NCBI GenBank assembly: GCA_950295325.1
Contig: OX485804.1
Coordinates: 6,758,001 to 6,822,000 of the forward strand
Direction of reading: 5' to 3'
Origin: Polytrichum commune
Lineage: Eukaryota; Streptophyta; Polytrichopsida; Polytrichales; Polytrichaceae
DNA: 64,000 nt
Below the pieces are notes generated by a model, which was not told where the DNA came from, searched no databases, and worked only from the letters and a program-made list of their open reading frames with translations. The position numbers and the translations under genes are program-made. Of the stretch, positions 49,556-60,300 are shown piece after piece. Position 1 is the stretch's first letter; every line of letters starts with the position of its first letter.

Positions 49556-50560
49556 ATGTCTTCCTTCCGAGGGGCCATCTCCTTGAAGTGGGCGTGTCTT
49601 CCTTGGTTCTTGATTCATTTGGCATTGGTTTCTTGGCTTTCTGTCTCCAACAAAATCAAAAAGAGAATTGTCTCAAAATTGAAGAGAATCAAAATTAAAA
49701 TAATCTTTGCAACTCCACTCACTGCGGCGAACTATAGTATTCCCCCGCGAGTTAGGTTTGTGCGCACTACAATGTATAGAAGGGTAGATGTGCCTAATAC
49801 AGTTAATCATCTTAACCGAACACCTATATTTGAGGGTATAATAATTATTGTATGGTTTGATAGTCAATATAATTGGGGGTGTTAATATGAGCATATAATG
49901 AGCATGAGAACCTTCACTTTGATAACGAATAAGATGTTCATATGATCTCTAAAATTATGCGGTAAGTGGCTATGGCCGTCTCGGATTGATTGTAAGTGTT
50001 TCATATCCTAGGAGAAGTGGACTAGCCGTCGGGGGGGGGGGGGGGGACTGTATAAGACCCATTTACCTTACTACTTTGGCAAACTTTTGTGGTCACTCTT
50101 TTAATTGGGATACCTACTTATACAAGAATGGTATATGGTAAGGTTTGTAGGTGATAATGAACACCAAGAACACATATATCAAAATATGTTAAACATTTAG
50201 AAGTCCAATGATAATTATTACAATTAGGAGTGCCTATGTGGTCACTTAACGGAACAAAGATTCTACGGTCTAGGTGCTTATAGCTTGTGCATCTCACCTT
50301 GAAACAATTATTAATTGTCATCCACCAATTGCTAACCAGATGAAACAATATCCAATCAATCCAACTATCAATATTGTTTGTAAAGTATATGTGACATTGT
50401 TTGTGACATTGGCAATTGCAAATGTCCAAAATTCATGCATAAATTCACATATACTTAAATCCTATTTTCTAGTTGTGATATACCTAGATTAAAAGATTTA
50501 ACGTTGGATTAAGCAAGGACTAACCATATATTGTTTTGTACTTAGCATGTGAGCAAATGG
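49177..50560. other. Intergenic DNA with CT microsatellite and poly-G
   Basis: A (CT)n run at 49512-49553 and a run of 16 G at 50031-50046 are the only clear features. The open frame starting after the CT run (about 49556-49885) has a short hydrophobic segment but no recognisable product. Confidence 0.5.
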
Positions 50561-51000
50561 TGATTGGAGACAAACAACTCCAAAGCACAAATTGGGTCAG
50601 ACAACCCAAGAGAGAATGGTGCACAAGGGCTAGACGACCCATGAAGAAATTGTACACATGAGTTAGATAGCTCGCGATCAAAGATCTTTGCATTGGAGTT
50701 AGACACCTCCCTTTGGAAGATATTTGTGTTGGATTTAGACAAATCTAGCTAGAAGATACAAATTGGAGTTAGACGACTCTCAACATATGAATGTTATTCA
50801 TTGGAGCTAGACAACTCTTAATAATTAAATCTGGTTGGAATCAAACAGTTCCAACTAGAAGAATACATGATTGGATGAAGTTGGAATTAAACAATTCCAA
50901 TTAGAAGCATAGATAATACATCGAGTTGGAATTAAACAATTCCAATTAGAAGCATAGATAATACATCGAGTTGGAATTAAACAGTTATAGTTAGAGGATT
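50561..51000. repeat. Degenerate tandem array of about 12 dyad-bearing units
   Basis: Units start near 50564, 50592, 50625, 50658, 50693, 50729, 50763, 50801, 50835, 50881, 50926 and 50971. Each has a core of the form arm-TAGACA/AAACA-arm: TTGGAG..CTCCAA, TTGGGT..ACCCAA, GGG..CCC, GAG..CTC, GGAG..CTCC, GATTT..AAATC, GAGT..ACTC, GAG..CTC, GTTGGAA..TTCCAAC, TTGGAATT..AATTCCAA (twice), then a decayed unit. The last units repeat at 45 bp and two are nearly identical, so this part expanded most recently. Read on the minus strand, cores give E-L-F-V-S, G-L-S-D-P, G-S-S-S-P, E-L-S-N-S, E-V-S-N-S, D-L-S-K-S. An uninterrupted frame covers the first six units (50542-50742). Function is unknown. Confidence 0.8.
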
Positions 51001-52489
51001 GTGATTGAGTTGTAAGATAAGCAAAGATCACACAGTGAAATGATCTATGTATACAAATAAGAAGGCTTCAATCTAAATTTAGTAAAATTGAGATTTCTAG
51101 AAGTGTCTCGTATGTACTATGGAAAAGATGGATAAGATTAGGAGTGCCTTTGGGGTCTAAAAGAGAGAGCTTGGTAGAGGAGAGAAAATCATCTTGTGTC
51201 TCTCCTATGGTCGGGTGGTATGAGCTCACAACAATCACAATATTGTGATTAAGTTGTAAAGCTTTTTGTAATGTACACAATTTAAAACATCTCGACATTG
51301 TTGTCTCATGTGCATTCATGTTTGTGTTATACTTGTGTAATAGAGGAACGTGACACTACCAAATTGATTGTTTCCTCAAAAACCCACATCACACAAGTAG
51401 CAATATTTGGCTCCATCATAGTTTTTGTCATTAGTCTTCAATGCACAAGCTAATTTTGGCCATGACAAAGATGGCAAAGCATGTCACTACATGAACTACA
51501 TGTGGGTAATTGTTCACATTCAACCTAGTCGCACATTTAATGTTTCATTGTTCCAATGATTTTAGTGTTTTACAGTTGAGTAGAAACTCAAGGAAAATGA
51601 TTCATTTTATTTTATTTTATAAATCGAGATGCTTGAAAATATGAACATTTGTGCGAAGGTGATATTTTAGGGTTACATAATTGGAAGTGTTGGGCATGGG
51701 GGAGATTTAAACCCACATCTTTTTCCTCCCAAAATTCATCATGGCAATTTTGTCCACATATTTGTAAGGGGGGTAATGAGAGAACCACATTTTGATTTGA
51801 TAAAGAGCAAGGTGGGAATAAATTTGATATTCCTCTACTGGGAACATGAACATCCACTCTCACCTTGTTCTCTAAAATTAAGATCCTCTAGGGAACAAAT
51901 GGGAACATTGATACACCATGTACACCTACCATGATCGTGAAGCATTGTTCCAATGTAATATTGTGACAATAAATCTCTAAAACATTAAGAATCACACTAG
52001 TAGGTATTTGCCCATGCGCGACCCCCAAGGCAACAACTCCCACATTTTGACATGGATATATACAAATCATGCATTCAAGCTTGATGATGGAAACTATACT
52101 AGGGAGGATCCACCCCCAGTGCAAGCCCACTGCAGGTTTTTGTTTGCAATAATTGATTTGGACGCCTTATAATGTATGGTGTCGAGGTTGATTCGCAACT
52201 AACTCGTGGTTTTGGCAACATTTTCACAATAACACAAGGTCATAACAAGTTATTGAAGAAACACTTCTATCCCATGCAAAAGATGGACCATGACCAATAT
52301 GGGCAACGTTAACAAATACCCCCTATATGACCAAATAACTCAAGATGATTCCATAAGACATTGAGCTCTAAGTCAAAATTATATTGTGTCGCAATTGTCG
52401 CTTAGCTTGTAAGCCCACGTCATAGGATAATCCAATGAGATGATCGACAAATATAACGGATCCATCCTAAGTGCCTATACCCACAAAAG
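51001..52489. other. Intergenic AT-rich DNA, no gene recognised
   Basis: Open frames on the minus strand at 51068-51319, 51612-51863 and 51888-52130 look no better than chance. No repeats are identified. Confidence 0.45.
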
Positions 52490-52740
52490 TGTGAAGAATA
52501 GGCGGTACTATGTACATTAGCTTCCCGAGTGTCAACCAATCTTCATATATATCCTCTTTAAAGTTGCGAGGACATCAACGTAGGTGTCCTCTTGGAGAAG
52601 ATGAGACGCGGTTACAAGTCAAGGGACAAAGTTGAGGGTCAATCGATCTCACGTTTACCACATGCATGAGGATCGAGCGAGCCGCCTTTGTCAATGCATG
52701 TGATGAAGAGTCAAATCATTTCACACCTCAAAGTAAATAT
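52490..52740. repeat. Diverged direct repeat, copy 1
   Basis: It shares an ordered series of blocks with 53365-53620: AATCTTCA, ATCCTCTTTAAAGTTGCGAG, a GGTGTCCT-type segment, AAGATGAGAC, ACAAGTCAAGG, TCTCACGTT and GAGCCGCCTTTGTCA. The two copies bracket the family C MITE at 52837. Confidence 0.65.
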
Positions 52741-52836
52741 ATAGACACGGTAAGAACATCAACTACACTGCATGCTCACACCTATCAAGTGGACTGAAAG
52801 CTAGTATATATGAACATGAATAAGTATGTAGAACTA

Positions 52837-53190
52837 CACCAAAAATTGTATTTAGTGTCACCGATCCTTATTTGCCTCTTGCTCAATATATACTATTTGT
52901 AACCCGCCCGTGTACTCTCACCGACACTTAATGTAAACCTAACACTATTTGTCGTTCCTTGTAAAAACATATGGACATTTTGGATGTACGGTGTTGCGAA
53001 TGTAGCCACTCACTAAGCGACTTTTTTACCCAGATTTCAATCGTCCGTGACGACATTTTCATCACGGAGAACGTTAGGATGCGTAATACCTCAAACTTCG
53101 TTTCGACAATTGGCATTCGGGTGAACTGAAAGTAAATCGGAATATGACATTAATCGTAAGCTTAACAAAAAGTTACCACATTGACATGAA
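52837..53190. mobile_element. MITE, family C, inverted relative to the 7157 copy
   Basis: It starts CACCAAAAATTGTATTTAGTG after TA, then shares TTGCTCAATATATACTATTTG, TGTAAACCTAACACTATTTG and GTTACCACATTGACATG with the other copies. The distal terminal repeat is not recognisable. Confidence 0.7.
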
Positions 53191-53364
53191 AGACCACGCG
53201 GCCAACTTAAAAACACTCCCCTGAGGGGCTGATCACACCAGCCACTTCTGGCACCATCCGTGAGCATCTCCGACTGTAACAATGTGAAAGGTGGTGGGCC
53301 AACATCTATTTCTAAACATAATCCCCAGCAATTTCACAGCCTGAACCAGACGGAAAGTTTGGTG

Positions 53365-53620
53365 TGATCGGGACACGAGTGTGTCAATCAAACAATCTTC
53401 ACATCCTCTTTGAAGTTGCGAGGGTGTTATATACATATATGTATATATATATACATATATGTATATATATATACATATATGTATATAAGGTGACACTTCT
53501 CCTTAGGAAAAGGTGAGACTTTTTTTACACAAGTCAAGGCCGAGTGAGGGGACGGATTCTCACGTTGCCAAATGAGCCGCCTTTGTCAGCGGTGTAAAGT
53601 CCAAGTAGACGACAACTCCC
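53365..53620. repeat. Diverged direct repeat, copy 2, with AT-rich minisatellite insert
   Basis: It carries the same blocks as copy 1, but a palindromic AT minisatellite (about 53428-53488) has expanded between GTTGCGAGG and GGTGACACTTCTCC. This pair could be a segmental duplication or long terminal repeats of a very short element. Confidence 0.6.
53428..53488. repeat. Palindromic 20-bp minisatellite, about 3 units
   Basis: The unit contains the palindrome TATACATATATGTATA and is repeated three times almost perfectly. It could extrude as a cruciform. Confidence 0.9.
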
Positions 53621-53757
53621 AACGTGGATGCTTATTAATTAAGTGACTTACGTGATCTAGTCATAGCCATGGTAGCTCAGGCTTCAGAAAAACCATAAGC
53701 CACTGTCCCTTCGGGCCTCGCAAACTTGGCCAAGGGTCCACCAAGTCAAGAGGATTG

Positions 53758-54233
53758 GGGCCACTTCGCACACGAGCCAAGGGCCGTGACCGTGAAATTG
53801 TGAGAGCCCAAAAGAAAGTGTCCAAAGGCCGTCCCAACACACCTCCAACATCATGCAGTGTGGTCACGGATCCTCAAGTGTAGTGTGAAGCCATATGCGA
53901 CCGGGCCCTCAATCAAATGCTATTTCGATGAATTTTTATTCATGCAGGTCTTCACACACGATAAAGTAGAATAAATCAACGGTTGTGAGTGTTCGGGGTG
54001 CCATGGTCTCCCAGTTTTGTGTTAGGCCTACATCCAAGAGGTGATTTTTGAAAATAATCCAAGTGACCATGGAACATGATTCATTTGACTTTACATCCAT
54101 CTTGCATTCACATACTCCGTTGGTCCCTCAAGCATAGTGTGAAGCAAATTTGGACCGCTGCCGTGTTTTCCACCATTGAGAGTGCTTGAAGTGTAATGGT
54201 CACGGGCTCTCAATCTCGTGTGTAAAGTGGCCC
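53758..54233. mobile_element. MITE, family A, 476 bp
   Basis: The ends GGGCCACTTCGCACACGAG and TCGTGTGTAAAGTGGCCC are inverted repeats. Flanking triplets are TTG and TTA, so the duplication has changed by one base or the end is off by one. It aligns along its length with 47805-48302 and has a small deletion where that copy reads CCATGCCATGTAAG. Confidence 0.85.
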
Positions 54234-55720
54234 TTAGCTAACATACAAGTTAAAGAGAATTAGCTCACAAAAAAATTAGCTAACTAAACTCATGGCCACA
54301 CCACCTACTTAGGAGAATAAGCTAACAAAGTGAGTTAGTGAAATCAACTACCGTAGAGGGTTCTCTATTCGAGCACCAAATAATTATTTTCCCCTCAAAA
54401 TTTGCCACATGTTATGCTCACACTCGTCACAACCCACTTGTATCCCATGTGGAAACTACATTCCGGCACACGTAATGATGAAATAGGGAGCCCTCTACGA
54501 TAACTCATATGTGAGCTAATCGATCACATGGTTGCACATCTTGGTTACCGTAAACAAAGGTTGACTAGTTTAAAAGAGGAATTAAGGTTGACCAACCACA
54601 ACCTTGCTCAACTTGCCCAAGTTTTGAATGTGACACTAATTATGATACATTATAATGATGTGGCTTGCACCATTGTTGTTTCACTGTGTTTAGAAAAATC
54701 AAAATACTATCATTATAATTAAATATATATATTTTAACTAAATTTGAGCATTGAAAATACCATTTTATAATTTGAAAAGTATATAAAATTAGGATGATGT
54801 AAGAAATAGTGTGGTCCACCTTGTAGCGGAAGAAACAATAGATGGGGAAAATGGAAGGTAGGCATTTAAGAAGAAGAAGAAGAACCTCGGGCTACTCATT
54901 TGTAAAAGTTAGTTAGCATTAGGGGTATGGATGAGTTAAGATTCTTCACAAAAGCAAGCTACCAAAAGTTAGCTAACTTCTCTTTTATTAATTGTTACTT
55001 AAACCTTTATTTTAACTAGGTGGTGCGGCCGTGAGATAGATTAGCTCTCCAATAGGTTAGCTACCACATATGTTAGCTAACTCTGGTAATCGGCCATTGC
55101 AAGCACAATATAACTAATTTGAGCTACTTGCTCTGACCGGAGCCTTAACCAATATGTGTGGTTGGACCCTAAGTACATTAAATACTCCTATTATTGTGGG
55201 TGGCAAATTAGTGTGGACCACACTAATTTTCTAGTCAAGGTGGAATTAACGTGGGTCCGAGACCCCGGGTCTTCCCCCAACTCTTCATGAAGACTTTTGA
55301 CCAACACATTGTATATTAACTATAGGACAAAAGTAGCACAAAGTAAATAAGCACCCATATTAGTTTTCTAAAAAAATATATTTTGGCCCATGTTGATTGA
55401 ATCCTATAATTTTGGTATGGTTGAAAATTGAAATGGCCCACATTAATTATCATTATGAATCTAGGATGGGCTCCAGAAAATTATTGTGGCTCACAATAAA
55501 ATGATTATTTAGTGGAGTTCCCATCAAATACTACTTAAGCTTATTAGCTTTATTAGGGTCCACTTAGTTAAGAGAATTAGCTGACTTGTGAGTTAGCGAA
55601 GATTAGTTGACTAAAACCATGGTTGAACCACCTAAAATTAGCTAACAATAGAAAATAGTGAAATCAACTAACTCATATGCTAGCTAACCGATCACACGCA
55701 AGCACATCCCAATTAACATT
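54234..55720. repeat. Region of dispersed AGTTAGCTAAC repeats
   Basis: Many copies of TTAGCTAAC and AGAGAATTAGCT occur. The stretches 54253-54550 and 55572-55715 share an ordered series: AGAGAATTAGCT, an ACTAAA..CATGG segment, CACCTA, GTGAAATCAACTA, GCTAA.CGATCACA, GCACATC. An inverted relative lies at about 54960-55090. They look like decayed copies of another short element family, but no clean ends are visible. Confidence 0.5.
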
Positions 55721-56967
55721 AGAGTAGAGGCGCCCATAACCAATCACTTAGGAGATTATGTGCCATATCTAGAGAAGTATGAGGCGGTGCAATTTTTTTC
55801 CCGTGTAGGAAGATAAAAATCAAGAGGACTGCAATTTTTTTGATAATTTCATTCCTTAAATTGAAATTTCTATGAATTTTTAAAGCCAAAAGTTGGCCCA
55901 AACGTATTATCAATGTCTAGAGTCTACCATAACCACTCATTCCTCCTCACTTTAGCACTCAACCCTAGAACATGTGTCATGGTAGTATTGGTTTCGGGCT
56001 TATTGAAATTGAGTTGCAACCTTATTAAAATTCCGGTACCTTATAAATTGCTGATGGGGCCATGATCAGGAATAGATGCCTATGCTATAACCAAAGGTTA
56101 ACCAATTTAAGAAAGGAGTTAAGGTTGATTGACTGAAGGTTTGCTCAACTTGCCAAATTTTGAACATCTATTTATATTTTAGAACAACTAGAGTTACCTT
56201 TATTTTTTGGCATGTCAAACCGTGAACAACTATAGTTACGAAAGGCAACTAGTTAATTAATAGTTGAATTAGTTGGTTAGTTGTCCAAGGTATGCAAACT
56301 TTCATCATCCACGTTAAATAAATTAGACCAAAAATAACATGAACAAGTAATGTCCAAGTGTGAACACAAAGTAATTAGGAAATTTACTCTTGAAACATAA
56401 AAGTTGATGCATAGTCTCTGTCCTACAAACAAAGCCAACAAAGTTTGACCATTCAATCCCACGGCCTCTCGACTTGGAAGGCCATAGTGTGAAGCGGCCC
56501 TAATTATGATATCCTATGAATTTGTGGCCCGGCCGGCACCATTTGTGTTCCATTATGATTAAAGTAAGATTTGTGCGCCTGTAGCGTTTGTAAATTTGGG
56601 TATGGAGGCCCTGCCATTTGACTCCCATGTTGGGTTGAAGAACACAATTGACTCATAACACAACTTACAAGAAGGAATTTACTTCTATTATTTATTGACT
56701 TATTTCGACCGCCGAGCTGGACCTCAAGGACTCATGTATTATATATATTCAAGGTGCAAATCATACACCGTTTCCTACCTACCAAGCACGGGATTCCACC
56801 GTTGGCAACATGGCCCTCAAATAAAATGATTCCTAGCCACCTAGCTACTATGTCCGACATACCTCCATATGTACAAAAGAAAGGAGTACGTTGTTTTAGG
56901 GTATTTAGTGTCACATACACAATAGTGTCACTTGCCCTATTTTAAGGCGTATGCTAGGTTACATTAA
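55721..56967. other. Intergenic AT-rich DNA
   Basis: No gene is recognised. A short family A end-like phrase, CATAGTGTGAAGCGGCCC at about 56483-56500, may be the stump of another copy. Confidence 0.4.
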
Positions 56968-57454
56968 GGGCCACTTCACATAGGAGATTGAGAGCCCGTG
57001 ACTATTACACTTCAAGCACTCTCATTAGTTGAAAAGGTGGAGCCATGTCCAAGTTCGCTTCGCACTACGCTTGAGGGACCAACGGAGTATGTTAATGCAA
57101 GATGGATGTAAAGTCTACATGGCATCAAATGGATCATGTTTCATGCTCACTTGGACTATTCTCATAAACCACCTCTCGGAGGTAGGCCTAACACAAAACC
57201 GGGAGACCATGGCACTCCAAAATCTGAAAACCGTTGATTTATTCTGTTTTATCATGTGTGAGGATCCGCGTGAATATAAATTCATTAAAATAGCATTTGG
57301 GTGAAGGCCCGGTCACATATGACTTCACACTACACTTGAGGGTCCGTGACCACACTACATGATTTGGGAGGTGTCTTGGGACAACCTTTGGACACTTTCT
57401 TTTGGGCTCTCACAAATTTATGGTCATGGCTTTTGGCTTGTGTGTGAAGTGTGC
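56968..57454. mobile_element. MITE, family A, inverted orientation, 487 bp
   Basis: The left end GGGCCACTTCACATAGGAG and the decayed right end GTGTGTGAAGTGTGC are flanked by TAA on both sides (56965-56967, 57455-57457). The order of internal blocks is the reverse complement of the copies at 47805 and 53758. Confidence 0.85.
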
Positions 57455-57833
57455 TAAGGATCAACAACTTCACCATTAGTGTCGCCTTGTGACATTTGGC
57501 AGTCAAGTGCGCTAACTAATATCTTGGCATGAGTATGTTCAATAATGTTATGAGGTGTAATATGCCTATGTTACATACTAGTTTAGAAGTTGACTAAAAG
57601 TTTACACAAATGACACTTGGCATACTGAAACGCAAAACTATCATCTTGAGTATCCCCATGTGGTACGCTAAATGTCATGATGTAAATAAAACCTTGCTTA
57701 AAATAAAGTTACTTATATTGACAAATTGTATCATGTTGGCAATCGGCATACGTGACTTTGAGACCTCTAGGCATCCAGTTTGGGCCCTTCACAAATAATG
57801 CGCATGACACTAAACACCATAAATTGTGCACTA

Positions 57834-57968
57834 CACACTACATATTGTATTTAGTGTCATATGATACTTTGTGTCACTATGGTAACTTTTCTAATGGCAC
57901 TTCTTATGATTAGGTTTACAAATATTGTCATCCCAAATGACTTCTAGTTCATCTACTTTTGGTATAAA
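57834..57968. mobile_element. MITE, family C, half copy
   Basis: It starts CACACTACATATTGTATTTAG after TA and shares GGTAACTTTTCTAATGGCAC and AATATTGTCATCCCAAA with the others. It stops abruptly after CTACTTTTGGTATAAAG. Confidence 0.7.
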
Positions 57969-59259
57969 GTGGGTATCAAAATTGGTGTTGAAGGGTGTGA
58001 TACCAAGTATCCAAGGTATTTTATATACATGCACTTATTTTTATCGATATCCAATATTGGACCTAGATATCCGGTGGGTCGGAGCTTCATGGTGTCCATG
58101 TAAACTCACTTGTTGTGGATGCATATGACTTGGCTTTCCAAGCATCCAACTATTATGTTCCAAGGGCCCACTAAACAAACAATGGGTGTTGAGTAATGTT
58201 ATGGGGGCTTTAACTTAGTAAAAACAAGCCTTTTGTAGGTTGAGGATTGAATCATTTCCAACTAGGTCCCACTAGACTAATTTGGGGTCTCCAATGGCAC
58301 ATGCATTTTGTAGATGGTCCGTCTTATACGTGTTTGACTTGATTACTTTGAGGTCTTTGATAACAATTTTGGTATCAAATCAATCCCCCAAAAAACCATT
58401 TGACTACATATTATTTTATTCGTAGTTTGTTGTATGATGATGAGGTGTACGCTCATTTGTGATTAATTTTCTCTTGCCACAAAGCTCTTGCCCACCACAT
58501 TGGTGCCACTTTTGCCACATTCATGCCCCTCCCCCTTTTGCCACATCGGTGCCCTTTTTGCCACGTTGATGCCATTTTTGTTACATTGGTGCCACTTTTG
58601 CCACTTCCGGAATATGGCAATTTCACTTCTACAAGTAGTTGAAAATAAGGCACACCCATCATAGATAGACCTATCATGCATTGCTTTAGTATTCAACCCT
58701 AGGTAGTCTTAAGTATTTCTTCCAACCTGATCCTTAGGTTGATACTAGCCACTATTTCAAAAAGGCCATTCCACTCCGTGACTCCATGGAATTACCATTG
58801 CCTCCTTTCTTTAAAAGTGTTTTGACATCTTGGACTTCAAAATCAAGTTCACTTCATCTCCTTGATGCAAATCATACAATATGTCCTACCTAGGCCGAGA
58901 GGGAATGATCACATACGCACATGGTAGCTCTCATCCATCCACCATAAAAACTTAAGCCCATGTAGGTGTGCTTCTTAAACAACTTGATCTAGACTAATTC
59001 ATGCCCTTTGAAACAAATATCGGTGCCAAATCAACTTCAAAAAGCAACCCTTGGACTGCACGTTGTTTTCAAGGCATTTGCATTGGATGAATGAGAGGTA
59101 CGCTTGTATGTGATAATTCCCTCTTGCCCCCACATGGGGACCTACCTACCAACCAACAACCAACTACATGATTCTCTCCAAAGCATCATCACACCCCACC
59201 GAACAATAGAGAAACCTACCCGCCTAAAAGGCCTAACAAGGTAGGGTTCGCACATACTA
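57969..59259. other. Intergenic DNA with a TTTTGCCAC repeat
   Basis: Between about 58485 and 58615 the phrase GGTGCCACTTTTGCCACATT is repeated imperfectly about six times at roughly 24-bp spacing. It is a small minisatellite. No gene is seen. Confidence 0.6.
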
Positions 59260-59630
59260 CACTAATATATTGTATCCAATGCCACTGAGTCTATTTGTCT
59301 TCCACAATACTAGTTGTAAGCCACCTGTGTAGTGCCACCAACACTATATATAAACCTAACATCATTTGGTATTCCATGTAAGAACAATCCGGGCATTTTA
59401 GATTTGCAATGATATAAACTTTGTCACTCACTAAGTGATCTTTCATCCCAGTTTCAAATATTCGTGTCATTATTTTATCACAAAATATTAGGATGCAAAA
59501 TATACCAAAAGTGGATGAACTAAAGTAAGTTGGGATGACAATATTTGTAAACTTGTTCCTAAGAAGTTTCATTAGAAAAGTTATGACAGTGGCATAAAAT
59601 GTCATATGACACGAAATATAATATTTAGCA
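59260..59630. mobile_element. MITE, family C, inverted, about 371 bp
   Basis: It starts CACTAATATATTGTATCCA and ends AAATATAATATTTAGCA, with TA outside both ends. It shares TAAACCTAACATCATTTGG, CACTCACTAAGTGATC, CCAAAAGTGGATGAACTA and TTTCATTAGAAAAGTTA with other copies. This is the most complete copy along with 7157-7542. Confidence 0.8.
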
Positions 59631-60024
59631 TAGTATCCTTTTAGTTACTCTTTACTTTGGAGGTAACTTTACCATGGTCCACACCAACACTAATTTGATC
59701 TTACCTCTAGGCCAACTTACCACCAATGTGAGCGATGTTCACTTACATTCCGGTCTTACCATAATAGTATAGGTTACATGTGTGCATGTAGAGAAAAAAA
59801 ATATTGCATATGTCTCACTCATCCCTCAGGGGGTGCACTATACTAAACATGTACGAGTATATGTGAGTGCACAGAAGGGGTATTGATTTGGATTTTGCCG
59901 TATTACGTATACATATGGTATACGTGTTATAATTTATAGTTACGTACATATATGGAAGGCCTTTAAAAAATATACAATAATTGTACTTGTATGGTATTGT
60001 TACTATACTACATATCATAAGTTT

Positions 60025-60300
60025 TCATATTGGATGCGGAGGAAGTTTTGTAATCGTTGGGTGCAGTATAGGGATCCAATTGACTTGATGAACCGTCCAT
60101 CAAACGTGGAGATTGGTTTATGTTGGTATCAAAAAGGGGCTAACAACAAGTGGACATATGATCTTACTGATCATTTGATGGTAGACTTAGAGACAATAAT
60201 TAATTGCATTGGCTACAATGACACATATTGGTGAATCAAATGTTTATGAGTTACATCCGGGAGATGAAAAAGTTTTCAACGACTTTGCTGATGAAAGCTA
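60025..60300 (+). pseudogene. Fragment of an unrecognised, repeated protein, copy 2 (frameshifted)
   Basis: The frame from 60034 reads RWVQYRDPIDLMNRPSNVEI, then LCWYQKGANNKWTYDLTD and LMVDLETIINCIG. These align with W-x-x-C-W-QPIDLM, LHWFKKQPGLNKYKY and WVDVDAIISTV of the copy at 44868-45254. After a frame change at about 60220 the text VYELHPGDEKVFNDFADES parallels IYTLDEVDANSLSEFI in copy 1. The frameshift and lost N-terminal part mark it as a relic. Confidence 0.6.

Noticed and set aside
49556-49885. Gene start after the CT microsatellite (short hydrophobic N-terminus)
   Set aside because: A single short frame with a chance hydrophobic stretch, no continuation or splice pattern, and no recognisable similarity.
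50561-51000. CRISPR-like array (short repeats with dyads and spacers)
   Set aside because: The repeats are degenerate, the spacings vary from about 28 to 46 bp, the spacers resemble one another, and the DNA is plant nuclear with no cas genes.
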